Assembly (NCBI RefSeq): GCF_033958435.1
Contig: NC_134139.1
Span: 203,963,501-204,027,500, forward strand
Direction: 5' to 3'
DNA length: 64,000 nt
Source: Carettochelys insculpta
Taxonomy: Eukaryota > Chordata > Testudines > Carettochelyidae
Shown here piece after piece: positions 32,932 to 44,310 of the stretch; position 1 is the first letter of the stretch, and each line of letters begins with the position of its first letter. The notes below the pieces were generated by a model. The model saw only the letters and a list, made by a program, of their open reading frames with translations, did not search any database and had not been told where the DNA came from. The position numbers were made by a program, and so were the translations under genes.

Positions 32932-35149
32932 AGAGAGAGGGTTTTCTGTGGGGGCAGCCCAATGAATCACTGTAGAAAGAGGGATTTTTTTTTAATTGGA
33001 ACATCTGCTACTGCGGAGTCTTTTGTGCTGGGATGAAGAAGTAAGACACAGACAGACAAGATGCTTAACCAGGATGAATAAATCCAGTAAATATCCTGGC
33101 CACAAAACGATCAGTGCATAGATATGTAAGTAGAAAGGAAATGTTTAGTTAGATGTGACCGGGTTATTTTTAGTTTGGATTTGGTGTGGGACTGTCTAGG
33201 CTGGATGATGTATTTTCCCCTGTACACAGTAACTTCAAAGCAGAATCCCAGCAAAGTAATTCTCAGTGCTCCAACCTGGATAATTTTAGTTGCTTTAATT
33301 ACATCTAGCAACCAAATATGCTTATTTACTTTCTTGGTAGCTTTTTCATCTTTTGTTTTGTTAATAAATTACTTTTTATGGCAATGATTTGATTTCTGTG
33401 TCCTAGAGGAGTGTTTCTGTGAATGCCTGCCTAAAGCAAAAGGTCATCTATCAGATTACAGCTCTTTGCTTCTAAGGTATCTCCTAAGGACAGGGAAAAG
33501 CTTGGGGCTACCAAACAGGGAGACAGCCAACAGTGTCTCCCTGGGTTTTAAGGTGGGGGGAAAAGGATTTGCTTGGTGATGGTGGCAACTACACCCCCCC
33601 AGGGTCAGGGAATCTGTGACCTTAGGGAGCTTGTTGTGGTGAGGTGGCTTGTGTGTCTCAATGACCTTGAGAGCTACATCAGTGGACGCTACAGTTCCTG
33701 CAAGGGTCAACCAAACTGGACAGGTCAAATGGTAAAAACCAGACAAATTTGGATCACCTCTCCCTGAGGTTAATGGGGTTAGCTCAGGGTTAACAACCCT
33801 ATCCAGAAAACCACCAAAAGTTACAGAAACATCTACAAAGAAACCTACAACTACACACATCTTGGGAGGAGCTGGCAACCTGCATGGATTGAGTATGAAG
33901 CACGGCAGTGAAATCCAAAAGGAAGCTGCTCAGCAGATGATTCTTCTCTCAGCCAGGACAGCCACCCAGTTTAGTACGTGGCATGTTTGGACCATGTATC
34001 AAGTGGGGAATACAGCAAGATCTACTGATCATAATCACAGACCCGTTTACTCTCACAGCACCATGTGCAATACGCATGGTACAGCCTACACTTATCAACC
34101 AATAATGAAGTGCAGGCATCATTTGGGTGCTCTACCAGAATACACCAACTCTGCACCACAGCTTAGGACAGGAACTGAAGAGAACAGGGATTGAATCTGC
34201 CAGAAAGGATTTAATAATAAACAAACACTCATAATCACCAGTATAGAACTTACCATGGCTAGAATCTCGCCAAAATTCCAGGGCCAGCACTCCCAGTCTT
34301 ATCAAAAGAGCCAAGGGAGCTGTAATCACTACTAATAGCCAGGACTTCTGGTGTACATCTCAGCCAGGTACAGGCAGGACTAGCTGGAAGCATTGGCTTA
34401 CTGACCCAGTGGGTCCCCAACACTTCCTGCAGTAACTTTTGGAGGTCTACCTTCCAAGTGCCACCAGGCCCAACCAAAATCAATTTGTCAGGTCTGAAAC
34501 ACTGCAGTGCACAGGTAGATCAGGGATAGAATTATGCACAGATAATGAACTTTTATCTTTTCATTGTACTAGTCAGTGCCCATGACTAATCAGTAGACAA
34601 ATATACTCCAACCATTATAATGATTGTTTGGTCTTTTTACAAAATCCCCAAATGCTTCAAAAGCAGCTCAGGAGAAGCAGTGTGCAAGCGAGCTAACCCT
34701 TGTTAAAACTGATCCAGATCATTTGGTTATCCCTTGCACAGAGTACAGAAAAAATATTAGTATAATCAAACATTTGCTTTGAAATACGGTATGGAGCAAT
34801 GAAGGCAGAGAATGGTGTTATACACAGTCCATTGCCAAGGATTGAACTTTTGTACAGAAAACGCTGTTTGGCATTTTCCCACAGTCACTGATATGATTGT
34901 GGTGGATGCTGTCTAATGCTTAGTGCTTAATCCTCAGGGTAAAAATAAGCCATTCAATGATTGCCAAAGATCAGCCCACAGAGAAGCTAGGAAGGATGCA
35001 ACAGCATAAGATGTGCTCGTGAGTGACTGCACATGACAATGTAAACACAGACATGGCATGATGTGGCCGGGGTGGAAGGTTTTTCTTCCAGTCGAGAAGC
35101 AAAAACACAAAGGCCGGTAAGCAGCCATGTTGCAATGAGCTGTCCGTAC
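32932..35149. other. Probable intron/intergenic sequence, mostly unclassified
   Basis: 33330-33480 resembles an LTR or retroelement end (TTAATAAATTAC, then TTTCTGTGTCCTAGAGG), but no boundaries were found. The rest shows nothing I can name. Confidence 0.4.
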
Positions 35150-35194
35150 CTTGTTCTTGCTCCCTTGGGCTCTTGGTGACTCAGCCGCAGAGTG
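35150..35194 (-). CDS. Weak candidate 45-nt exon, possibly FBXO16
   Basis: The acceptor TTCCTGTCCCCAAG and donor GTACGG bound 45 nt that read HSAAESPRAQGSKNK in phase 0. The residues ending in KNK loosely recall the KKNK of the human FBXO16 C-terminus, and phase 0 is compatible with the candidate exon at 32327. It is short enough to occur by chance, and an intervening exon would still be needed to fix the phase. Confidence 0.25.
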
Positions 35195-36329
35195 CTTGGG
35201 GACAGGAAGGCAAAGCACGTTAAACCACAAAGCTAGGCTGCGCTTCTTTCAAGAGTGAAATGTACAAAGGAGTTCGATTCTGCAAGCAATGCACAGAGCA
35301 ACTTCTCCTCCCGTGACTAGTCCTGCAAAGTTCAATGGTAGACAGGCCTGCCAAGGGAGCGGCGGGGAAGAGGAGGAGGGAGAGGGGAAAGGGGGCAGCT
35401 GTCCCAGGACCCCGTGTTTCAAATCAACCCAAAGCTCCAGCTGCTGCTCCTTTGGCAGAAGCAGCAGCACGAGCTGCAGGCCTTTTCAGCTGCCACAGCA
35501 GTGCAGCTCTACCGCTCTGGGAGGCTCTGAATGAAGGCGAGGGGCCAGCGCCATGATATGAGTGGCAATAAGGGCTGAGTGCCCTAACCCTGACCCTTTC
35601 GCCCTTGGCCCCACATGGAACCAGGCCCTCCTCCCACCTTGCCATGGGACCAGAACTGGCTCTCGGCCCCACTGATGGCAGTATTTGTGCGAATAAGTAA
35701 TACTCGGAATAGGGGTTGCAATAAAAATTAGCTGGCTAGAACTGAAATATGCCACTGCCTGCAGCCTCTGCAGTGACAGAAAGCTGGACAGGTGGGATAC
35801 GCACACCTAGCTCTTAAAGAGGTTCCTTTCTCAAGACACCAGCTCCCTGCCAATATGCGTGGAGGAAATTCATTCCTGATTCCAAACACTGTGATCCTAT
35901 CACCTTAGAATACAGGCAACAGTGTAGCTGGGACAGTCTCTTTCCAAAGTTGTTATTCAGCAAAAAAGTTAGTAACTCAAGAATTGTTGTAGGAATGGAG
36001 CAGCCGCTGATACAGAACAGTCTCTAAAGCATGAAAAGTAAAATAAAAATAAACAGCCATGATTGCTGCGTCTGTTACATTTCCCATAATGGTCATGACA
36101 CCACGATTTCCATGTTGCTGATAAAATGTCCATGATTTTTCACATGTGGATGATTATTCTGAACAGCTACAAAACCCTCAGGTGGCATCTTAGGAGAGGA
36201 GCCCTTAGGTCCATAAAGGAGGCTGTCATTTGGGAGTGGTGACAACACTGCAGGGACTAAAAGGTCCAAACAGATGGATTCACAACAGAGGGGTGTGGCT
36301 CTGTATCAAAAAGGATGGGAAGGATGACC
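35195..36329. other. No firm feature; GC-rich patch 35330-35560
   Basis: The GC-rich, CpG-poor patch has open frames on both strands without conserved motifs. The remainder is unremarkable. Confidence 0.4.
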
Positions 36330-36440
36330 AAGTGGCTCAGACACTGGACTGAAGCTTTCAATATGTGAGCTTGGGCAAGTCGTTCCGTCTATTCTGTACC
36401 TCAGTTCTGCATCTGTAATATGGTGACAATGTTTCTCAAG
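36330..36440 (+). mobile_element. MIR-type SINE fragment
   Basis: Matches the conserved MIR core order: GAGCTTGGGCAAGTCGTTCC, CTGTACCTCAGTTCTGCATC, TGTAATATGGTGACAAT. Confidence 0.65.
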
Positions 36441-36913
36441 GTGATTCAGTCCTGATAGTATGGGGCAAGCTATGTATAGGGGGGCATGAACTAGCTAAAA
36501 AATATGTATGCAGGTGCTTAACTTTAAGCACGTGAGTCCCATTGATTTCAGTGAGACAACTCACATGCTTAAGTGCTTTGCTGGATTAGGCTCTAAAAGG
36601 AGAGAGGTGATGGCAAAGCACACTCAAAATGCAGAGGGCTTGATTCATCACTCACCTGCTCCAGTACTACACTGCTATTATTTCACTGACTACAGCAGTG
36701 TGACATGGGGACAAAACAGAAGTAAAAGGTAATGAATAAGGTCCAAAGATTTTGGATCAAAAATTAAAACCATACAAGAGTCTTAGAATACAGGAAAGAT
36801 GAAGAGTAGGGAAGATCCAGGAGCTAATCATATAGGTTGTGTCTACACTAGAGAGTTTTGTCGCCAGACGGGGCCTTCAGTCGACATAACTCAGGGAACA
36901 TCTACATACATAA

Positions 36914-37148
36914 AGGCTGGGTCTAGACTAGCACTCCTCCTTTCAAAAGGGGGATGCTAATGAGACACTTTGTGATATGCTAATGAATATGCAGCGCCTC
37001 ATTAGAATAATAGCGGCTGCGGCGCTTCAAAAGTGCCACTTTCGATCACGCACAGCTCGTCTACGTGGGGTCCTTTTCAAAAGGACCCTGCACACTTCGA
37101 AATCCCCTTATTCCTATTTTAAAAGGGGAGTGCTTGTGCAGACCCAGC
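36914..37148. mobile_element. Nested non-autonomous DNA transposon, TAA duplication
   Basis: Ends AGGCTGGGTCTAGACTAGC and GCTTGTGCAGACCCAGC, flanked by TAA (36911-36913, 37149-37151). The interior shares GATGCTAATGAG palindrome blocks with 20649-20926. Confidence 0.75.
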
Positions 37149-37217
37149 TAAAGAGTCCTCGTGACAGTCTCGACAGAACTCTGCATTTGCCTTGACAGTG
37201 CTATCTCTCCAAAATAA

Positions 37218-37886
37218 CAGAGAGAAAGCCGTGCTAATTTATATACTATCAAAATAAAAAAGCAGTAAAGTAGCACTTGAAAGATGGATGAAATAATTTA
37301 TTAGGTGAGCTTTCGTGGGACAGACCCACTTCTTCAGACCATAGCCAGACCAGAACAGATTCAATATTTAAGGCATAGAGAACCAAAAATAGTAATCAAG
37401 GTTGACAAATCAGAAAAAAAATAATCATGGTGAGCAATCAGAGAATAGCGGGGTGGGGAGGGAGGAGTCAAGAATTAGATTAAGCCAAGTATGCAGAAGA
37501 GCCCCTATAATAAGCCAGAAAATTCGCATCCCGGTTCAAACCACGTGTTAATGTGTCAAATTTGAATATAAGAGAGTTCAGCGGCCTTTTATATTCAAAT
37601 TTGACACATTAACATGTGGTTTGAACCGGGATGCAAATTTTCTGGGTCATTATAGGGGCTCTTTTGCATACTTTGCTTAGTCTAATTCTTGACTCTGTCC
37701 CCGCTGCCCCTCTACTCTCTGATTTGTTCACCTTGATAATTTTTTTTCTAATTTGTCAACCTTGGTTCTCTATGCCTTAAGTATTGAGTCTGTTCTGGTA
37801 TGGCTATGGTCGAAGAAGTGGGTCTGTCCCACGAAACCTCACCTAATAAAATTTTTGGTTAGTTTTTAAAGTGCTACTTTACTGCT
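37218..37886. mobile_element. Head-to-head PLE terminal repeats forming a palindrome of about 670 bp
   Basis: Left arm about 37218-37572, right arm about 37590-37886, separated by a short spacer (AGAGAGTTCAGCGGCC). The arms are inverted copies with modest divergence. The flanks TCTCCAAAATAA at 37206-37217 and 37887-37898 are identical, so the whole palindrome entered as one insertion. Confidence 0.88.
37311..37337 (-). ncRNA. Hammerhead-ribozyme core in left PLE arm (intact consensus)
   Basis: The minus strand reads CTGAAGA, GTGGG, loop, CCCAC, GAAA, then GCTCACC. The counterpart in the right arm (37810-37836, plus) has lost the T of CTGA, so it is broken. Confidence 0.6.
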
Positions 37887-38081
37887 TCTCCAAAATAAAT
37901 TTGAGGAATAGCACTTCTGTCAATAGAGAGGGCTTCTGATTGCCCCTCAGCCGTTTGTAGAACTGCCATTCTACCTTCTGTCACCAGAGGGCAGTGCACT
38001 CTGGCAATTCTCTGCGGACAGAGCAAGTTGTGCATAGCAGCCATCTATCGACAGTACATGCTTCTAGTGTAGATGTAGCCG

Positions 38082-39239
38082 TAAGGGGGATGATGCTCCC
38101 AACTTATGGGCCCAATTCTAAATATTCTCACCTCTCCCACTGGAGACAATGGGTGTTGTACATGCACATGTGAAGGGTTCAGTCCGATAGTCCAAAGCCT
38201 GGGGCTTCAAGGCTAATGTTACTTGTTACCAAACAAACCAGGAGTTTTTCTTATTTGTTGCCACTGTTTCCAGAACTTATGGCACTGTTACTGTTAAACC
38301 CTCATTTTCCACCATATTTACTTTAGCAAACACTACCACTCCACTGAAGAGAAACCACTGTACTGTAGTTTATATGAATTATCATCAAAGTTCTGTATTA
38401 ATATGTCTAGCACAACTGTCCCATCAATAACAGTCAAACTCAGCCCAGGGCCAATGAATGCTATTCCAGTGATTTTAAAAGAGTCTTGGTGTGGCCTGAA
38501 TTTCTCTCTTTTTTTAGGATTCAACTCCCATTTATTTTCTCTTGTGATGCTGGAGCACCAACTCCTTTTCTCTTACATCATGACTCCAGGCTCTCATTGT
38601 TCAGCATAATATACTTTGATATCATCTACTTTTGGTGCATTTACCTTGTGTGTCTTCATTATAAATTTATTTTTGGTGCCTGAGGCATTTATTGTTTCAA
38701 CATGCTTCCTTCTTTCCCAAAGGATTGATTTAAAATGTCTGAATTATAAGCCTCTTTCTGTGGGCGTGACTGATATGAGAATCTTTTACCAAGTACAGTT
38801 TAACAACATTTCCCAACCTCATCTTTACCATAAACAGAGCTTATGTCCTTAGATTTCCTAATTAGTTATATAAATAATGTTGTCGCTTTCACCAGCCTAA
38901 GGAAAATGGATCATTATCATCTGAGTCAGCAATGGCTAGCAGGCTGATGGACTGGGATAACATGGCTACTGAAACTGGGAAAAGTCCAGGACTTAAGAGT
39001 AGCAAAAGTTCCTCCTGAGGGAATTGCATGTTACTGAGCAACAGCACAATTAATGCCCCCCCAAATTTTTCCTCCTGCGGACTAATTGATTCTGACAGCC
39101 AAGAGAAGGGTCACACTGCAGGTTATATCTTCTGCCCCCAGGGAGCTGATGTGGCTTCAGAAGAGAGGACAGCTGGCTTAGGGGTGGAAGTAGGCAGAGG
39201 CTGCCTTCCTTACAGCATCCTGCCCGTAAGATGAGGTGA
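38082..39239. other. No recognisable feature
   Basis: A/T-rich intergenic or intronic sequence. Confidence 0.5.
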
Positions 39240-39620
39240 GATGGCACAGGATATAGGAGGACAGAGAGTGGGACACACAAGGCTGCTGGGGGCAGGGGGC
39301 ACACAGGCTGAGGTACAGAAGGGCTCATGAGGAGAACAGGCTGGGGAAAGGGCACAGGAGCTAGTGGGGCAGCAACACTGAGCCAGGGACTGAATAGGAG
39401 AAGGGGTGCAGGGCCACATAGGGAGATGCAGGGATGCAGGGCCATATAGGGATAGAGGAAATGGGGTTCAGGAACACATGGGGATGGAACAGCTATGCCT
39501 GGTTGAGTTCCCGTGCAAAACCACATGGGGATGGGGAGTGTGGGGGTGCAGGGCAACATTGGGGCATATGCTGAATGGGGAGCAGAGATGCAAAAACATG
39601 GGGACAGGGCATTTGTGCCT
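39240..39620. repeat. GGGATG/GCAGGGC-rich imperfect repeat
   Basis: Short modules such as ATGCAGGGCCAYATAGGGA and ACATGGGGATGG recur irregularly. The 195-codon reverse frame here is a by-product of this composition. Confidence 0.5.
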
Positions 39621-40309
39621 AAGTGACAGAGGGTCAATCAGGATCTCCCTGGGGAGGCTTCCCAGCTCCCTAACTTCCTCCCCTTCCCCACCAAAAAAAA
39701 CACATTCCCTAATTCTCCTACTCAACCCAGTGATTCTTCACAGTTCACATCCAGGCTCCTTCCCAGCAATTACTTCCCTATAACCTCAACTCAGCCACTT
39801 CCCCTGGCCCCCTACAGCTTGTGCACTGGTCTGAAGAATGTGGGACATACATTTCTGTATTGTGGCTTAAATGAATTATCAAACTGCTGTATTAATATGC
39901 CTAGCAGAGTGGTCCCATCCATAGGATGGTTCAGGGCAGCTGTCCCAGGCCCCACACAGGCTGCCTCAACCCTCCTATTGTCCCCATTTTACAGACTGGG
40001 AAACTGAAGCAGAGAAATGAGGGAGTGAATGAACACCTGTACAAGGGCTGCAGCAAGCTCTCAGTACAACGATACTTTTACAGTTTGACAGGAGGAGCAG
40101 CAAGGTTGGTCTGTGGTAAAGCAAATTGTCAGAGGATTGCTAGGAGGATAAACTCATTAACGTTTGTGAGGCATGCAGTTGCTGTCCCGACGGCAGCTGT
40201 AGAAAGCATCAGGGAATTCTGCATCTGCTGGGTGCAGCCCAGTAGGGCTTTGTACCAGCTCTTTGTAGGCTAGGATAGAGAAGGAACTTGGGAGCAGACC
40301 AAGGATGGA
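39621..40309. other. No firm feature
   Basis: 39985-40020 (CCCCATTTTACAGACTGGGA) resembles a MIR scrap in the usual orientation. Otherwise nothing recognised. Confidence 0.4.
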
Positions 40310-40515
40310 CAGTGAGTCAGTGGAGGGCCAGAGGACCTGTAGTGGCCACATGTGCTTGTGTCAGGACCATGGACAGTCAAATCCTAATCCAGATTCCATG
40401 GTCTATTCTTTCCCTCTGGGGCACCTGACACTGGCAACTCTTAGAAGACAGGATAAGGGACTAGATGGCCCTTTGGTCTGACCGAGTATCGCCATTCTTA
40501 AGCTCTTATGTTATG
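40310..40515 (+). mobile_element. CR1 3' end (older subfamily)
   Basis: GGGACTAGATGGCCCTTTGG, TCTGACCGAGTATCGCC, ATTCTTAAGCTCTTATG is the common end of an older CR1 subfamily. Confidence 0.75.
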
Positions 40516-40617
40516 TGCTGTCCAGAGGCTGGTAAAACAGGGGACTGTAAGGTGGAGTCAGTCCTCACAAGAATGTTGTTTGCTCAAGATGTCTTGTGAA
40601 TATTTTGCTTTCACTAA

Positions 40618-41014
40618 GGCTGTGTCTACACTTGCTTTCCTCTTTCGAAAGAGGCATGTAAATCGGGGAAATTAAAAATGCAAATGAGGTGCAGATTTAC
40701 ATATCTGGCACGTTACTTACATATTCTTCTTTCAAAAGAAGAAAAGCAGTGTACATGCAGCTCTTTCGAAAGTAAACCCCATCTTTGAAGACCCCTTCTT
40801 CCCTTTTTTTATGGGAAGAAGGGTTCTTTCAAAGATGGGGGTTATTTTCAAAAGAGACGCGTCTAAACTGCTTTTCTTCTTTCAAAAGAAGCTCTTTTGT
40901 AATAAGAATGTGAAAATGAAGTGCCAGATACATAAATCTGTGCCTCATTTACATTTTTGATTTCTCTCATTTGCATGCCTTTTTTGAAAGGGGACTGCAA
41001 GTGCAGACACAGCC
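40618..41014. mobile_element. Palindromic non-autonomous DNA transposon, TAA duplication
   Basis: Termini GGCTGTGTCTACACTTGC and GCAAGTGCAGACACAGCC are inverted; TAA flanks at 40615-40617 and 41015-41017. Arms include TTCTTCTTTCAAAAGAAG and CTTTCGAAAGAGG palindromes. Confidence 0.85.
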
Positions 41015-42624
41015 TAAGAGAAGATCTCTGGTACCTGCTACCTTATCAGTACAGATGTAGTCATAACTGTGAGTCCTTGAAGTTGCAATCAGCCCAAGAC
41101 AGGTGATGAACATGCACATTCCCCACCACCTATCCTGCTGCTGCTGACATTGGTAGTAAAAATTCCCACTGACCTTACTGAGGAGAATTTCATCCCTGCT
41201 TTGAGCTTGTGCCTCCCAGCCTCAGGGGTGCAGATTAGGGCAGCCAATAGGAATGGAAAACATCCCAGGAAGACTACGTCACGACAGAAGCCCAAAGACT
41301 CTCCAAGAAATCCTCAAGTTTGATCACTTATTAGCAGATGTGCCGACATGGCAGAGAGGATAAGGGAGGCTACTGCAAAGGGGCCCTGAGCTCCCACAGC
41401 TGCAGTAGCAGCCAGAGTGACTGGGAGCTCTGGGCCCTTTGAAACACTACACTGCTCTGGGCCCCTTGAAACACTCACTATGCTGCTCCACACATCTTAG
41501 GGCTGGGTGGGGGCACAGCACACTGCTCTGGGCAGCACCAAGGACTGACTGTGCTTGGCCCCACCCCTTCTGCCAGAGACTCCGCCCCTTGCAGAGCATG
41601 GAGCTGTCCCCAGCTTACCCCCAGGCTTGTGGTGACTGTTGGCCCCTCCTGCATATTAGCCCACCACATCACCAATGTTGTAATGGCTCCAAAACAAAAC
41701 AAAGCAAAATCATGGCCATACTGAAATGAAACTCGTGAAGCTGTTTTTATAAAGCCCCAGAAAGTGGCATTTGTAAGCCAAAGGCCGACAGACCTTAACT
41801 ACAGCAACACAATAAGCAACATACACTAGGGAGATGACCTGCACATGGATAATAAATGCCTGTCAGCTTTAGTTTTCCTACTGTAAATGTCCTTTGTTGG
41901 CTGGCACACATGGGTTCTCTGGTTCTCATTACTTGGGATGAATTCTTCCAAGTTTGAAAAAAAAATGGTCACAAGAATCTGCCTGTTCTGGCAGTTATTC
42001 ATTGTCCATATCTACAAAAGCTTCTCTCTAGGGTGCTCTCTGAAAGCCCAACTTCCTGGTACTGCTGCCATCTGAGGCTGTCCCTTTTTATCAAATCTTA
42101 GCTCAACGAATCTTCAGTATTAACAGCTAGCAGTGCTAAGGCTGCTCATGCTGCCAAAATGCAAGTGCTCAAAGTATAAACTGACATCAGATAGTGATAA
42201 TGGAAAGTGGCAAGTACAAGAGAATGTTTTGGGCAAAGATACCAGGGTCTTGAGAAAGCTGATCCAGTATTTACAAAGCACAGAAACTAAGTTTTTGCCT
42301 ACCCTAGTCCTTCCGTTGCTCATGGGGATAAAAGAACCACACACCCCGATCGACCTATGTTTCATTGACAAAAGTGCCAGTTTGGACAGAGCCCCTCATT
42401 GGGGCTGGTTTAATTATGCTAATAGGAGAGTTCTCTCCACTCTGGCTCCCAGCAGAGAGCAGCTGTACAGGAGACCTCATAGCAGTGCAGCTGCAGTGGT
42501 ACAGCAGTGAAGTCCACAATGTAGATATAGCCGAATGTTTGTATCCAGGGTAATAAGGGAACCGACTAAAGAGCAGGTACATGCATCGCAAATTACTTCC
42601 TGTGCCCACCGAAGTGAGTCAGGC
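41015..42624. other. No firm feature; dispersed-repeat-like patch 41350-41690
   Basis: 41350-41690 is GC-rich with repeated CTCTGGGCCCYTTGAAACAC units. The rest is unclassified. No exon seen. Confidence 0.4.
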
Positions 42625-42712
42625 CCAGATCCTCAATGGTATTTAGGCACCTAACTTCCACTGATTTCAAAGGAAGTTATGTGCCTAAATACCTTTGAGG
42701 ATTTGGGCCCCA
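42625..42712. repeat. Short palindromic MITE-like hairpin, copy 1
   Basis: Left arm GGCCCAGATCCTCAATGGTA plus TTTAGGCACCTAACTTCC; right arm GGAAGTTATGTGCCTAAATA plus CCTTTGAGGATTTGGGCC. A near-perfect hairpin with a small loop. A related copy is at 56829-56918. Confidence 0.75.
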
Positions 42713-43689
42713 GTGTTTTGCCCCGATGTGTGACCTACTCTAGTTAGGTTCTGCTTAGACCCTGACTGGATCCAAAGAGATGAGGCTGAAATCCGTGGCA
42801 ACAGCAGCTGATCAGTGACTGAAGGACCCTATTTTGAATAGTTTGAATCCAAACATGTCCCAGGTGGTACATTTGAGAATAACGCTTCCTCCTTACCTAG
42901 CACTTCTCTTCCCAAAGCCTCAAAGTGCTTTACAAACATTAATTTTTTCTTGGTAGTTATATCCTGCTCAGCACTTTGGAGAGATTAAACCTCCCAATGC
43001 CTCTGTGTGATTGCTGCTTTAATCCCCATTTTAAATCAGGCCGACTGAGCCCCAGGGAAGGGAGCTGCCTGAGGGGACACAGCTATTCCAGGACAGCCAT
43101 GAGAACAGACAGCAGCAGTTTCATTCCCTCCCACGTACACCAGTGCAAATCAGCACGCCTGCCTCTTGCCGCAGCTCCTAAACAAAGAGAATGGATCGGG
43201 CTGTCAGGGAGAGACTCAGTGAGACCAGATTTGGAACCCTCGCTTCACAAGTGGAAGCTCCCCCTGATTTGCCAGGGTGGGGCATGTCTCCACAGGGCAT
43301 GTGAGTTGGTACAATGTGTCCAGAGAATGCAGCAGCATCCTCCCCACGGAAACTGCTAAACTAGAACAAGTGTAGTGTTTGCACCCCCCAGCACAGCCTG
43401 GATGCCACCTGCTGGAGCACAGGGTCTCACCCCTGAGGAGCACTGAATGCAGCTGATACGACGGCCACCCTCTGATCACAACGGGCACAGAACTGGGGAC
43501 TTTCAAGCTCGCAGCAGGAGTCTCTACAGCTTGAGATGAAGTCCTGGGCTTTACTGTAACAGACTTACACCTTCCATGGGCCAGTCAGGCACACTGGGGG
43601 GCACCTAACACACAGACCACAGGGTTATACTGGCTGCTCCCTTTTACACTCAGGGAGCCCAGATTGTCTTCTCACACAAGTGTGATTCC
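42713..43689. other. No firm feature
   Basis: 42890-43110 faintly resembles a MIR/CORE-type retroposon (CAAAGTGCTTTACAAACATT). Otherwise unclassified. Confidence 0.35.
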
Positions 43690-44050
43690 ACTGACCACTG
43701 GGTTATAAACAGTGGGGCTGACAGCTACTGCAGGCCCAGGAGCAAGGTGGAGGGGAGGTCCAACTCTGTGCCCTGGAAGAGGTGGGGCCAAGGGTGGAAG
43801 GGGCGGGATTTAGGGCCATCAGTCCTTAGCACCACCTGGACTGTGCCACTGGGCCACCCACCAGAGCTACGTGAAGCAGCCCTGCTGTGGTAGTTCAAAT
43901 GGGCCCAGACCTCCAACTGCCACCACTGCCAAAGTACCAGCAGCAGTGGCCAAAACTCCAGGCCCCGTTGAAATGCCAGGCCCCGAGGCAACAGCCCCTT
44001 TGTCCCCCGTCCCACTCTCCCGCTTGTTGCAGGCCTGGTTCTAAGGCTGT
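43690..44050. repeat. GC-rich dispersed repeat, copy 2
   Basis: Shares the order ...CACCTGGACTGTGCCACTGG...GGCCCCGAGGCAACAGCCCC with 54180-54480 and, more weakly, 8530-8845. Confidence 0.5.
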
Positions 44051-44194
44051 GTGGCTGGAATAAGTGAGAGAAGAATCAGGCCCAGGCAGCATGAGTCCCT
44101 GCCCAGAAAAATGAAGGGAAGAAAGATGTTCCCTGCACTTTCTCCTCCCTCCTCGGCCAATGCAGTTATGCTGGGGCAGCCATCAATCTTCTCT

Positions 44195-44310
44195 GTTCTT
44201 AGCATTGCAGAGCAGGGACTGTCCTTTAGAACACATTTGTACAGGGCCTGGCACAATGGACTGCTGAGCTAGTTAAGGTCTATAGGCATTGCTGTAATAC
44301 AAATAATTAT
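44195..44310 (+). mobile_element. LINE 3' end (CR1/L3-type), with AAT tail
   Basis: GCAGGGACTGTCC, ACAGGGCCTGGCACAATGG and TGTAATACAAATAATTATTA follow the order of a common amniote LINE 3' end. A similar, shorter piece is at 50920-51035. Confidence 0.6.

Larger units (their letters stand above)
36835..38081. mobile_element. Outer DNA transposon carrying two later insertions
   Basis: Left terminus GGTTGTGTCTACACTAGAG; right terminus CTTCTAGTGTAGATGTAGCC (inverted). Its body is split by 36914-37148 (TAA duplication) and by 37218-37886 (12-bp duplication). Rejoined flanks such as GTGCTATCTC and GGAATAGCAC show it was itself partly palindromic. Confidence 0.75.

Noticed and set aside
33330..33480. 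LTR end of a retroelement
   Set aside because: Suggestive AATAAA and TGTGTCCTAGAGG phrases, but no boundary, duplication or partner LTR could be found.
39050..39637. 195-codon minus-strand frame
   Set aside because: Low-complexity repeat modules; no splice context or known domain.
41160..41230. Possible FBXO16 exon (frame with GRHKLKAGMKFSSVR)
   Set aside because: The acceptor is poor, the phase does not fit the preceding exon, and the text resembles a common amniote repeat phrase.
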